Positions 1 through 10,612 of a stretch of 64,000 nucleotides of DNA are shown here, piece by piece (the stretch's first letter is position 1; every line of letters begins with the position of its first letter). Source of the DNA: Isoetes taiwanensis (taxonomy: Eukaryota; Streptophyta; Lycopodiopsida; Isoetales; Isoetaceae); the NCBI GenBank assembly GCA_021234155.1, contig JAJEKV010000144.1, positions 124,001 to 188,000 on the forward strand, written 5' to 3'. The translations under genes and the position numbers were made by a program. The notes under the pieces are model-generated. The model worked only from the letters and a program-made list of their open reading frames with translations. It was not told the origin of the DNA and ran no database searches.

Positions 1-1367
1 TTCTAGCAAGCAGATCTGTACACAACGCATTAGGGCGGATTTCTTAAAGCTCTCCAGTCTCCATCATCTGCACACAAGCACCATTAGCACATCAAACATC
101 CATATGAGGCATCTGCAAATAGAAGAGAAGTCAGCAATTTTGACGAACACTTTCGAAGCAGTGGGAGCCGAGTCAAGCACAGACATTCAGATATATCTCT
201 ATTTCGACATTTTCCCAGCCAAATATTTGTCTATTACACAGCAAGAAGCAGTCGGAGTTACCCCATCGGCCCTTGCCTTATCTGCCCTTTGGTCTGCATC
301 ATCTGTCAGCAAGCACCGTTCAAAGCATAGCAATCAGATTTATGCCCTGCAGCCCAGATACGATGGCAATCTGCAGGAAACATATCCAATTATCCTTCCC
401 ATTGCCATTTCTTCATTTCAAACCGCATCTGCTTGCACATCCGGTCGTCCATCCTACAGAAACATGCAAATATAGTAACTATTCTCTGCTATTCCAGTTC
501 CAATCCCTTCCAGAGTAAGTTTCGGCACTATCTCAGGGCTCATGTGGTATTTAGCCACTTTCTAAACTCAGGCCGCCGCACACAGATGCACCGCTGAAAC
601 AGAGCAAACACATTTTAGGGTTTTCTGGTTTGATGGCCATGATGCAGCCGCCCAAGATCAATGGCTGAGATATGCCAAAATTTTCAAGTGTTTTTATGGT
701 CACGCTCACGGCGTCCAAGGCGCATCAGGCCAGGCCCACGCCAGCTGTTATCAGGGTCACGGGTCAAGCTTCTTTTCACGGCCCACGGCCACGCATTCTA
801 AGAGTCACGCTCACGGCCCACGCTCTGTATTTTCTGCCCTGAATTGACCACGCAAAACCCACGCTCTGTTTTCAAAGACCCACGCCGTTATTTTTGCCCA
901 CGCTTGTCCAATATTCAGCCACGCCCACACGGGTTCAGCCAGGTCCACGCCAAAGCCACGCTTGCTCACGCTCCTAGCTCAAGATCCACGCTCTTCACAA
1001 ATCTTGCCACGGACGCTCACGCTCCCCTATGGCTGATCACGGGGCACACTTTTATGGTGTTTACCTTTTAAAGACCCCCTTCCTTCTTTTTTAAGTGGAA
1101 TTTTGGGCAATTATTTTAAATGTGACTTACCCATGATATAAGGGGATGGTCTTTATGTTTTTGCCCAAGATCTATGTTCTACATCGACATTCATTCGGAT
1201 CTTATTCATCATCGACGCATTCATGAAGATATTTTTCGGCGACAGAACCCAACCATTCCATTACCATCATTTTTACCCCTAATTTTTGGCACCATGTTGT
1301 AATTGTCAGACTTGTCTTATAAAAGTCTGTACATGTTTTTGTGCTAAAAACTTTTAGGGGGAGGCAG
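1..1367 (+). mobile_element. 3' internal part of a non-autonomous LTR retrotransposon (CACG-rich)
   Basis: No convincing protein is encoded. From about 690 to 1040 the plus strand is crowded with CCACGC, CACGGC and TCACGCTCACG words. The same kind of CACGGC/CACGCC-rich sequence fills the interior of the LTR element at 39600-43660 (there on the minus strand). The block ends in a purine tract (TTAGGGGGAGGCAG, 1354-1367) directly before the LTR at 1368, so it reads as the 3' end of an internal region with its polypurine tract. Bases 1-690 hold nothing I can name. The element continues off the left edge of the window. Confidence 0.6.
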
Positions 1368-1390
1368 TGTTAACCACCTAGTGGTTAACA
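1368..1390. repeat. Perfect 10-bp inverted repeat at LTR terminus
   Basis: TGTTAACCAC, three bases CTA, then GTGGTTAACA. The palindrome forms the extreme 5' end of the LTR. Confidence 0.9.
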
Positions 1391-1722
1391 TTGTGCATGC
1401 ACATGTTAGGTGCATGCACATGTTAGGTGTCAGTGGTGGCAGACTGACACTTGGCATGATTAGATTAACATAAGTGTAGGGATTAGATTTAGTTAGTGTA
1501 CGGCTCAGATTTGCGGTCTACACTATATTAGACCGGAGCCTCTTCAGATGTACTCAGGTTTATCTCATATTTGGAGAGCCTCATTTGGCCACGTTCCCCT
1601 TCATTCTTTGTATATATTTCCTTGTCTTGTTCTTGTTTTGTGATCATGAGCATGGCAGCCTTGTAGCATCCGGCAGTCATGGACTGCTGCTGCAGGGTGC
1701 ATGCCAAGAACTCAAACTAACA
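1368..1722 (+). mobile_element. LTR, 355 bp, plus orientation
   Basis: The segment starts TGTTAACC and ends CTAACA (TG...CA), is preceded by a polypurine tract and followed by a degenerate initiator-tRNA-Met primer site (TTAGGGTATTAAGAGACAGG against the usual TTGGTATCAGAGC). Its first 23 bases are a perfect palindrome (see the separate entry), followed by two copies of a 17-bp unit at 1393-1409 and 1410-1426. The last ~70 bases (1655-1722) closely match the U5 end of the LTR at 39600-40042 read on the minus strand, so the two belong to related families. Having a PPT on one side and a PBS on the other suggests a solo LTR from recombination or the junction of tandem elements. Confidence 0.7.
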
Positions 1723-2400
1723 TTAGGGTATTAAGAGACAGGTATGAGCAGCAGTATAGTATTGTAGGGTACTAACAAAAGGGGGTCTTGAGAATAACAA
1801 GATATGAATCTACGACTTTTTAGCGTGGGATTGTGACACCGGCGTAACAGGATATTACGTTAGAAATGAAGAAGGGGGGATTATAGCCAAATACTTCAAT
1901 TCTAAAAATCTATATTCCATGTAGTTCTACAGGAAAAGTAGATTCAACAGGCATTTTTGGGTGGTATTTTCCAGAATATTGGAGCACCTTTTTTGTTGTA
2001 TTATGCACCTAGCCATCTTGTCCTCGTCATGAAAATCAAGTATATAACTAATTGAAGAAGTTGCATGCATGCCTCCCTGTATCTGGTTGAAGGTCGTGCA
2101 TCACTAGGCTACAATAGTTTAAGCAAGATGAACACATGAAGAATCAAAATAAGAGTTCCGATTGGCATTAAAGAATCATATATTTATGGAATAGAAACCA
2201 ACTTCTAGAAAATGTTATCTATATCTTAAATGAGAGAGCACATTTGGAGGAAATATTAGGTTGGGTTTAGTTCATACACATACTTCTAAAATCATTTGTA
2301 GTTTTAGTGCGATTTAAGAACAAGAATTTTAGAAGCAGAATTTTGTGTAATTGAGGTGGCTAAGACTTATGCCTAAAGTGGCAAAAGGCACTTCGCTTTA
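1723..2400. other. No gene recognised
   Basis: The block begins with a primer-site-like sequence following the LTR. After about 1780 it is AT-rich sequence with no open frame above background and no repeat I can recognise. Confidence 0.5.
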
Positions 2401-2405
2401 AACGT

Positions 2406-2523
2406 ATAGGGGAATGGAAGCTGGGCCAGCATTTCCAGTTTGTCGGTGGGCTTCCGGGACTGGTGGAAGTCGGGGGCGGGTCACCGGCAAACTGGGAATG
2501 TTGGACCAGTTTCCATTCCCTAC
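2406..2523 (+). ncRNA. Long pre-miRNA-like hairpin
   Basis: Bases 2411-2446 pair with 2485-2520: the arms agree over about 36 positions with one G/A mismatch. The four other differences between the arms are all G-U pairs when read as plus-strand RNA; they would be A-C mismatches on the minus strand. An inner helix GGCTTCC/GGAAGTC closes a short terminal loop. Weak pairing extends outwards. The size (about 115 nt) and near-continuous stem resemble a plant miRNA precursor. It could equally be a foldback DNA element. No known miRNA is identified. Confidence 0.4.
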
Positions 2524-2639
2524 AATACAGAAGTTGGGGAGGCATTTCATGATTCGGTTGAGCTTCGCAGAGATCTGCCCTGTTACAGATATTATAAATG
2601 AGCTCCATACAAATCCAGCAGTTTAAACCTGCGGTTCAA

Positions 2640-2920
2640 CATGCAGAGCAAGCGTGCTTCGATTTGAGATGAAGCAGGCTTGTGGGCAAGCATGCAAGCC
2701 GATAATACATGTTCAGCTCCTTATATGGCCAAATCCGGTCTGGCCAGAGCAAGCATGCCTTGTTTTGACATGAATCAGGCCTGTGGACGAGCATACAAGG
2801 CCGATAATGCGTGTTTAGTTCCTTATATGGCCAAGTCCGGCCTTGATTTGAGATGATTGGGCCATCTAATTCCGAATCTAAAACATGCAAGGCCGTCTAG
2901 CTCCGAATCTGAAACATGGA
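2640..2920 (+). repeat. Diverged tandem repeat (~108 bp unit) with ~30-bp sub-repeat
   Basis: Units near 2644-2745 and 2752-2850 share AGAGCAAGC.TGC, GATGAAGCAGGC.TGTGG, GCCGATAAT and CCTTATATGGCCAA. A second short unit, TCCGAATCTAAAACATG-like, is doubled at about 2863-2918. Any frame across it is a by-product of the repeat. Confidence 0.7.
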
Positions 2921-3034
2921 TAGCATAGATAGTCGACAGTTTACCGGTTGTTTACCTGCAAATGCGGAATCCTCGACCCAACTTCTATTCCGTGATGTAC
3001 GCCAGATACAGGTGTCATGATTCTAGACCAAAAT

Positions 3035-3549
3035 GTCGACCCCAAGGGGGGTGCACCTAGAGTACACGTATTGATCAAGTGAGTGCATCGGTTAGGGTTT
3101 TTTATTGCCTTGGTCGTAGGTATACGGTCGAGAGCTCATACGGGCGGGAAGGAGAGATTCCGTAGATGATCGATTTGGGGAGCTGATCCATCTGACAAAA
3201 GGAGCGTCGTATCCTTATATTTCCAGCTTCAATTTTACCTTTCTAGCAGATTCATCTCAGCACTGTCCATTCCAGCTATTCCAGGTATTGCATAGGTATT
3301 ACCCTATTCCAGGAATTCCAGGAACCCTAGACCTATGTCCTCACAAAAGGTACAAAGTAAGAAAGGGATTATATAATTTGGCACAGCCAATCGTAAATCT
3401 ATGGATAGGGGCTATAATGTATGTTAGTTCGAAAACTCGTATGGTATGGGTTTTTCTACTCCAAAAAGTCGTATACAGGGGTTTTTCTGTGACCGCTCGA
3501 ACGCACATGCCATCTGTCTATATATAGAGGTGCACCCCCCGAGGTCGAC
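3035..3549. mobile_element. 515-bp MITE-like element with ~23-bp terminal inverted repeats
   Basis: The left end GTCGACCCCAAGGGGGGTGC at 3035 is mirrored by a right end reading GCACCCCCCGAGGTCGAC at 3532-3549. The inverted match runs about 23 bases with small differences. The interior has no coding capacity. A TATATATAGA run lies just inside the right end. The flank CAGACCAAAATGTCGACCC recurs at 3593-3611, so the neighbourhood is itself duplicated and no target duplication is clear. The superfamily is unknown. Confidence 0.5.
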
Positions 3550-3871
3550 CCATCTTCTCTTTTGTCTAAAAGAAGTGTAATTCTTAATTCCAGACCAAAA
3601 TGTCGACCCAACTTCTCTTATTGTTTACTTCCAAAAGGTGGTCGCTATGGCTGATACACACTTGCCCCACCTTGCTTTGGCCACGGTGATGGGCCCCCAA
3701 TGCCTGAAATCCTGCTGGAAAGACAAGCAAGCTCAGTGGTTCTCACGCTGGGGTGTGCAGGCAAACAGATGCGTCCAGGTCAGGACAAAGAAAGATCGCA
3801 AGGCACTTAAGCTATACCTAGATGCTACTTTCCCTTCAAGTAAGCTCGGGATGCGATGCTCTAACGCGACG

Positions 3872-4160
3872 TTAAGCGGGCACACTATCGCAACAGAAGT
3901 CAATCCTAGGCTCACAAGAGGCCCACACCGGTGCCTTGTACACCCAAATGCCCATGAAGAAGTGTAGACTTATAGCTTCCATTCGCGGGTGCACATCGCC
4001 TCGCATTGAAACCGTATTGGGCTCCTGAAGCACGAGCAAAGGCTTTGCCGATGTTGCCACCGTAGCCATTGAGGATGAATGTCATACCCTCCCTGCCCAG
4101 CATTTGCCCATATCCGAGAGCGATATGTTCGATTACTAGTGCCTGACCAACCGTTGCATC
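3872..4160 (-). other. Unrecognised protein-like open frame
   Basis: A minus-strand frame, open for about 65-80 codons, contains IEHIALGYGQMLGREGMTF and NGYGGNIGKAFARASGAQY. It reads more like real protein than chance, with glycine/alanine-rich ordered segments. I cannot assign it to a family and it has no clear start or splice sites, so it may be a decayed gene fragment. Confidence 0.25.
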
Positions 4161-4282
4161 AGTTATTGACTACGGCGTCAGTGGGTTTGTTGGGGTCATA
4201 CCTCCAAGTGGTTATGGATGCACGGACTCATTTGTGTCCTACGGGATGGTATTGAACTGTCATATACAATTGTACAGCGTGC

Positions 4283-4380
4283 CAGCATACTTATTACTGC
4301 TAAGGTTTTTCCCTCGAAAACCCTTCGGGGTGGGGGTCGGGGCGGGGGTTTTTTAATCCTGTCAGTAATACGCTTGCTGC
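4283..4380 (+). repeat. Dispersed hairpin motif, copy A
   Basis: The core GTTTTTCCCTCGAAAACCC continues to GGTTTTTTAATCC and is flanked by self-complementary arms: left arm TATTACTG at 4292-4299, right arm CAGTAATA at 4363-4370, with pairing extending outwards through CAGC/GCTG. The same core occurs at 35225-35307 and, inverted, at 25523-25605, with different arms. Confidence 0.65.
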
Positions 4381-4435
4381 TCTCTTTTTTGTTTGGGTCC
4401 CATAGGCCAATTGGTCTCCGTGGACGCTAAAAATC

Positions 4436-4474
4436 TATTCTATTCTATTCTATTCTATTCTATTCTATTCTATT
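4436..4474 (+). repeat. Pentanucleotide microsatellite (TATTC)n
   Basis: About seven uninterrupted TATTC/TTCTA units. Confidence 0.95.
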
Positions 4475-4763
4475 ATCTGAAAGAAGTGTAATTCTTGTGG
4501 AATGTCAACATGAAAATCTGTTTCAACTATTTTAACATTATGGCACAACACATGATAAAAACCATTCAATTTAAATCATTGAATGCGTGATATAGGCAAA
4601 CATGTGAGTTTTTAAATCATAACTATTTCTGAGTGCAATAGCACATTTAAACGTTGCCTCGATCCATTGAATCATTTGTAGACATGCACTCTATGCTATA
4701 GTCTGACCACTATTTTCTTTGCTTTCGATCACCACTATTTTCTTTGCTTGCCCAAACAAGGAA

Positions 4764-4797
4764 GCACTGTGTAATTGTAACTATTCTGGCTGTGTAA
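4764..4797 (+). repeat. 5' target-site duplication of the LINE
   Basis: This 34-bp segment (GCACTGTGTAATTGTAAC...) is repeated with one mismatch at 10622-10655, just beyond the poly(A) tail. Within the 5' copy a 23-bp unit is itself doubled in tandem (4768-4790 and 4791-4813). Confidence 0.8.
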
Positions 4798-4813
4798 TTG
4801 TAACTATTCTGGC

Positions 4814-5297
4814 TATTGACGCAACAGGTGATTTCAACAACACTCCAACTTGGGACATGAAAATTGGCAGGGATTTAAATATGTCTACTGATGAGAGAAC
4901 TCAATGGGATCTCTTGCTTGACATGCACTACTTACAGCATATTCCATCCTCCACATCAGCTTACACTTGGTCAAACAAACAAGATGGGAATAATAGGGTC
5001 TACTGTGCACTCGACAGATTCTATATCAATAATATTCATCAAGAATTTTGGGACAACTGCTTTGTTCACAGTGATGAGTGTACCTCCATTTCTGACCATC
5101 AACCACAGCTTCTAATCACCAAACATATGCTATCTATAAAGAGACATGGAAACACCCCCTTCAAGCTAAACTGCTCCCTTCTTGACTCTGAGGCATTCTG
5201 TAAGGAATTTACAGCCTTCTACAATTCTCTTCCCAGAGTTAGATCTACAAACTCAATGAGGGCCTTTTATTCAAATCTTAAAGAATCCAAGTCCTAG
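4814..5297 (+). pseudogene. LINE ORF2: endonuclease domain, C-terminal part
   Basis: An apurinic-like endonuclease (exonuclease-endonuclease-phosphatase fold) that nicks target DNA for LINE insertion. Visible motifs are GDFN near the start, ALDRFYIN in the middle and SDHQP (catalytic SDH) near the end. The N-terminal catalytic residues are lost with the 5' truncation. The frame ends in TAG at 5295-5297. The next 22 codons and the reverse transcriptase frame are in the same phase, so the domain is separated from RT by one nonsense codon. Confidence 0.8.
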
Positions 5298-7715
5298 ATT
5301 AAGAACTGGTCTAAACACCTTCATGACAGTAAGCTTGCTGAAAAAAGAGCTTATCTACAAGAAATGAAAGAAGTTAGATTAAAACTTCAAGATGATCCCC
5401 TAAACATTGACCTGCATTGGCAAGAGGAGAATCTCGAAATAACCATTAAGACCATTGAAGAACTAGAAGCCAAAGGCTCTTCAATTAGATGTAAGCTTAA
5501 ATACTTCTCCAAAATGGATCATGGGAACTCAAAATTTTTTTTCAGGGTGGCTAAATCTAGGCTTCTTAAAAGTCAACTTTCCTCCATCAGAGATGACAAT
5601 GATATTACTTTGGATGACCAAAAAGAGATATCTAACTATTTTTGCTCCAAATATGCCAATATCTTTTCCCAACCTATTGATACCCCTTTTCAAACTGTTG
5701 AAGCCAATTCATTTTCAGATATGATTAATAATAATGGTCTCCACAGTGACACTGTTATGTCTCATGCCCTAGAGGCTACCCCCTCCATAGAGGAAATTTT
5801 TTCAACTCTCAAAAGTCTAGCCAAAGGGAAAAGCCCTGGCCCAGATGGCTTACCACCTGAATTTTATATCAAATTCTGGGACATAATCAAAAATGACTTC
5901 ATGTTCATGATTAAAGGTTTCTGGAATTCAAATTACCTGCACCCTGCTCTCTCTGCTGGTCTCATTACTTTGATCCCAAAGGTTGACAATCCTCAATCCT
6001 TCTCTGATTGGAGACCTATATCTTTGACAAACTCTACATATAAAGTTTGTGCAAAAATTATTGCAAACAGGGTTAAAACTCACCTTCAAGAAGTCATTAG
6101 CTCTAATCAATCTACATTCCTCCCAAATAGATTTATCCTGGACAATTACATTGCTGCCATGGAGGGTCTGCACTGGAACAAACTGACAAATCAAGACTGT
6201 ATCCTTTTAAAGCTAGATTTTTCAAAGGCTTTTAATACAGTCAGATGGAATTTTCTAAAATTTTCTCTTGAGAAGCTTGGATTCAGCCAAAAGATCATCA
6301 AGTTAATTCTGGGGCTTAACTCTAGATCCCAATCTACTGTGCTTATAAATGGATCCCCTGGACATTTCTTCCCTCTGGCTAGAGGTGTCAGACAAGGGTG
6401 CCCCTTAGCCCCTTATTTATTTCTAGCTGTTGCTGAAATGCTAACTAGAGTTGTCACTCATCTCCAATCTAGTGGACATATTATTGGTCTAAACTTACCT
6501 GACAACACCACAAATCTTTCAATCCTACAATATGCAGATGACTCTTTCAGTTTCCTCAAAAATGATTTGAACATTATTCACACCTTCTTGCAGACCATTC
6601 ATAATTTTGGTTCTGCCTCTGGTATCCACTTGAACATAAATAAATGTACTATCATTGGGGATTTTAATACAGATAACATTGCAGGTATTAAATGCATGAC
6701 TGCTACTGAGACAACTCAACTTCTTGGCATGCCTCTTTCTCTCAATCCTAGTCTCAAATGTCTTTGGAATCCCATTGTAGAAAGGATTAGAAAGAAACTT
6801 GGTAATTATGGCAATTGTCTTTCATTGGCAGGGAGAACTATAATTGCAAACTCCGTCATTGCAGCCTCCCACATTTACTTCTCATCTGCACTCCTAGCTC
6901 CCAAATGCATTTATCAGCAGATTGAGAGAATGGTGAGGAACTTCATATGGGGCAAGCATCATATGGTTAACTGGACTTCAATTACCAGAAGCAAAATTCA
7001 AGGTGGTCTGGGATGCAAAAATCTTATTTTGCAAAGCTATGCTTTAGCAGGCAAATACATTTGGAAGTCTTTATTCTTGAACAATAATCCAGCTTCAATT
7101 TTTATCAATTATTGGCTTTCCTGTAGCCATCCAAAGAAACATGCTTCCATCACTCATAATTTGCCACATTCAGCTTTTACAAATTTACAACCTGCCCCCC
7201 ATATTTCTCCTCTTATGAGAAACGTGATTATGACTTTTCATCATTCCAGCCTAGAGAAAAGCCATATCAACACAAGTATTTTCTGGAATTCTAATTTCTC
7301 AAGAGATAGCTCTACTCCTCTAGCTATCAGACATAAAAAGCTCTACAAGAAATGGAAAGATTTTAATATTCTTACTCTTGGTGATCTCTGGGATCAAGAC
7401 AGATGGATTTCCTGGACTAATTTGAAGTACAAGATCAGAGGTAGTTCTTCTGACAGAACACTCTTTAGATATATAATGCACAAGGTCCGTACAGTTAATC
7501 CTTTGGCTAATCCCATTATTATTGATTGGACTCTTCTTGACAAACCAAATTATAGTGCAAGTCACATGTGCCTTCAAAAGCAAAATTGTATTGGGGCTTT
7601 TCGGATGACACTGAGACCAGGCTCTTCAAAAACATTTGGCATTCTTATCTGCCCCCAAAAATCTCATACTTTGTTTGGCTTGTTGCAAACAAAAGTGTAT
7701 CTAATTTGGAAATGA
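5298..7715 (+). pseudogene. LINE ORF2: reverse transcriptase
   Basis: The L1-type reverse transcriptase copies element RNA at the nicked target. Motifs in order: GKSPGPDGLPPEF at the domain start, LIPKV and WRPISLTN, LDFSKAF (catalytic Asp), GVRQGCPLAPYLF, YADDS (catalytic YADD), then LLGMPL in the thumb. The open frame from Met at 5364 is 783 codons; codons 5298-5363 are in phase with it. The last ~40 residues are out of frame, because the true continuation is in another frame from about 7568, so a frameshift lies near 7550-7600. An otherwise intact domain implies fairly recent decay. Confidence 0.9.
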
Positions 7716-7984
7716 TCTCTAGGCACTCAAACCAAATCACTCATCCTATTGACTCAAACTGCCCCCTTGGCTGTGGTAATGTGGAAATATTTGAGCACAT
7801 CTTTGGGTGTGTCAAGCTTACTTCTTTTTGGTTATGGTTTGAAGATACCTTCAAAATTCAATGCCCTGCTACGCTGCTGGATTTTATGATGAATGATGAT
7901 GCCTTTACAAACTCTTTATGCTTTATTGCCTTATGGAATGTATGGAAACATAGAAATAGAAAGAATATCTATATACTGGATTAA
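7568..7984 (+). pseudogene. LINE ORF2: zf-RVT-like C-terminus (outer element)
   Basis: Continues the outer LINE after a frameshift. It contains LPPKISYFVWLVANK and a Cys/His cluster CPLGCGNVEIFEHIFGC, the zinc-binding region found after RT in plant LINEs, then FIALWNVWKHRNRK. Another frameshift leads into the frame 7893-8204, which is interrupted by the nested LINE at 8143. Role inferred from family knowledge. Confidence 0.7.
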
Positions 7985-8135
7985 AACACAAGTTATTTAT
8001 GACATTGAAATGGCTGCAACTAGTCAGATGCATGTAGATAAAGATTCTGTGGATAATAAATGGCATAGTATTGGTAATTTCATAGGCTTTCATCATTTGT
8101 TCAAATTAAATTGCAATGCTACTCTTACTGACATT

Positions 8136-8143
8136 GAATGTCT
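8136..8143 (+). repeat. Target duplication of nested LINE (left)
   Basis: GAATGTCT here is repeated at 9684-9691, immediately after the short A tail of the nested element. Confidence 0.55.
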
Positions 8144-9172
8144 GCATCCAAGTATTTTCACAGAGCCTGTTATGACAAAATTAAGCATCCTATTTCAATT
8201 CTGATCAGGCACTACATCAGCAAATGCCATCCGTATGGCTGGAGAACTCTCAAAATGGAGCTGCCCCACTCCATCTTCTTTCCTTTCTCTATCCCTGCTG
8301 ATGTTCCTGGATTGATCAAGAAATGGATCTGTGCCTGGATGGAGGTTAGACATATGTGTACTTGGGAGAAAGGCTTCTCTATGGATCAATCAATCTTCTG
8401 GAACCCTGCCTTAGTCCTTGATAATCCCAACTTATGCATGGCCTGCCATTTTCCTGATCAGGCAAAATTATGGAAGAATAAGGGGATAACTTTGATCAGC
8501 CACCTCTTTGATGATAATGGCATTATCCTATTTCATAACTCTAAGCTTGCTGAAGAGGATGATCAAACGAGAATGCTATATGAAGCTATCGTTAATATTG
8601 TCTTGCAGGGTAATTGGTCTCATTCTTCTGACTCATGGAACCATAGAGGTAAAACAGGTTATACTGTTAAATCTGCATATAAGTTCTTGATGAGTCAACA
8701 GGACATCACCATACACCTCAAATGGGGAGTCTCTCCTGATACAGCCAGGAAAAATTTGTTTTTTATGTGGAGGAGCCCGATAAACCCAAAGATCAAGGCC
8801 TTTATGTGGCAATTATGGCTCAAAGGCCTGGCAACTAATTGCAAAAGATTTCGCTTATCCATGACTAACTCGGATTTGTGTGACAGATGCCTTGCTGCTA
8901 AAGAGGATGAGGATCACCTATTCAGATCATGCCTCTGGTCAGAATGGGTTCTTGAATTAGCCTCTAATATTCTCGGCCGAAACATGGTTGATCTTAGCCG
9001 CAAGGAATTTTTTATGCCTACCAATTCGACCGATTGGAGGATTTATATCCTCCTCTGGAGGATCTGGAAAGGAAGAAACACCTTCGTCTTTGATTGTGAA
9101 ATCATCCCTCCGGAAGGGATCATAAAACAGGTATTATATGATATCAATTGGATTATGGAAATTAATGGGTGA
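8144..9172 (+). pseudogene. Nested LINE ORF2, C-terminal zf-RVT region
   Basis: The frame (open from 8138) holds the conserved plant-LINE block: GYTVKSAYKFL, then MWRSPINPKIKAFMWQLWL, then the metal-binding region CDRCLAAKEDEDHLFRSC, then ILLWRIWKGRNTFVFD before the stop at 9172. Only the last third of an ORF2 is present, with no RT domain, as expected for a 5'-truncated copy. It is inactive alone. Sequence differs clearly from the outer LINE, so it is a different subfamily. Confidence 0.75.
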
Positions 9173-9683
9173 ATTGTTTGTTTCTGCAGATACTCTGTTT
9201 CTTATGACGAGGCGGCTTCAATGGAAGAAAATTAAGGACGACATTAATCTGGAATGGATCAAATTCTTCGGAGCAGTGCAAACTTCTGTACACACAGAAG
9301 CCTTCTGTACATGCGGATGCTGCTGTGACCAGAATTTCGACATAAGAAGGGAGCTAATTTGCACGGCAAAGGACGCCAAAGGAAGATACAATATGGCGAT
9401 GGCCAACTGATGGCCAACTCATGTATGTGTGTCTACTGCTTATTCCATACAATCTTCAAGGGGAAAGCAAGGAAATGCACCAACCAGAATCTCAAGACAG
9501 TACACTAAACATGCTCGACCTCAGTTCTCTGTTCTCAGCTTTTTCTTGTTGCTCAGACTTATTTCTTGTCAAGAGTTCATCCTCTTAATAGTTTATCAGT
9601 TTAAGGGTTAAACTTCCCTTGAAAAAAGTGTTTTGTACCCTTTAAATATACTTAAATATAAATAGCCTTCAATTAAAAAAAAA
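8144..9683 (+). mobile_element. Nested, 5'-truncated LINE inside the first LINE
   Basis: The segment carries a second zf-RVT-type C-terminus, a 3' UTR (from 9173), and a tail AATTAAAAAAAAA ending at 9683. It splits the outer element's reading frame. Joining 8143 to 9692 restores a continuous outer sequence, which supports insertion rather than tandem duplication. Confidence 0.65.
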
Positions 9684-9705
9684 GAATGTCTTTCTGCTAG
9701 ATTAC

Positions 9706-10191
9706 ATGATGAGCCTTAGCAAAGATTTTAATACATCAGTTGAGCCAGCTAAGTATAGACTTTTCCCAGCACAGAGATTAGTTCATGACATTCAGTACAC
9801 AGATGATGGATTATGGACAGGCCTAGTCAGGGGCATCACAGACATTGATATTCCTGATATCTCAGATCAGGAAATTGATTGGGCAATAGAGTTTTGCAGA
9901 GGCACTTCCTTAATGGTACAATTGTGGTGGTTCCTGGAAAGCAATAGCAGAAGGATGACAGATCAACAATTTGAGTATTACAGACAACGATACTACCATC
10001 ACAGATGCTTGGCAGATGCTTATGGCACACTAATTATCCTGATGTCCACAACCAATGCTGACAGGTTAATTCAAGAGCTAAACTGGGGAAATGGTAACAT
10101 TCTCATTTTGCAACCAGATTTCCAGCCAAACATCGACTACCTTTACTCATATCATTTCCAACCAAATATCCTCTCAATTCCCAACTCCTGA
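9706..10191 (+). pseudogene. Unrecognised C-terminal frame of the outer LINE
   Basis: A 161-codon frame follows the nested insertion. It contains FPAQRLVHDIQYTDDGLW, SDQEIDWAIEFCRGTSL and RQRYYHHRCLADAYGT. It is in the right position to be the end of the outer element's ORF2 after zf-RVT, although the phase has shifted. I do not recognise it as RNase H or any other named domain. It is followed by T-rich sequence and the poly(A) tail. Confidence 0.45.
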
Positions 10192-10578
10192 ACTGAAATT
10201 TCATCATCCCGTCCTCATGATCCCATCTACACCTATTCATTCTCCACTTTTGAATTCCAAAAGAGCATTACCAGGATCTACAGGTTTTTGTCTACATGTT
10301 GCTGCCTACAGTTACTTGAGTTTTGTTCAAATTTTCAATCTCCGAGTTTTGTTCAAATTTTCAATCTCCTACTGGTTCAACTCAGTTGCAGCATTTCAGG
10401 TTTCATGTCTTTCACAAGGCAATCAATCTCCATAATTACAAACACTTTTGCTATTCATATAGCATAGCATTTACTTATGTTAATTTTGCTTGCAAGTTTA
10501 ATTTTGAGTAGCCTACTATATGGCTCACTCACATCAATGTACTTTTTTCTATAATTAATGAAAAAAACCCCATTCTCT

Positions 10579-10579
<1 letters not shown>

Positions 10580-10612
<33 letters not shown>

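Larger units (their letters stand above)
4814..10610 (+). mobile_element. L1-type LINE, 5'-truncated, with nested LINE
   Basis: A non-LTR retrotransposon: it begins inside the endonuclease domain, continues through reverse transcriptase and a zinc-binding zf-RVT-like C-terminus, and ends in a 31-base poly(A) run (10580-10610). A 34-bp target duplication flanks it. A second LINE (8144-9683) is inserted in its 3' coding part. One in-frame stop and at least two frameshifts show that it is dead. Such elements insert by target-primed reverse transcription, which fits the truncated 5' end and A tail. Confidence 0.85.

Noticed and set aside
2411-2520. miR482/2118 family member
   Set aside because: The 3' arm ends in TTCCATTCCCTA, faintly like that family, but the rest does not fit; I keep only the unspecific hairpin call.
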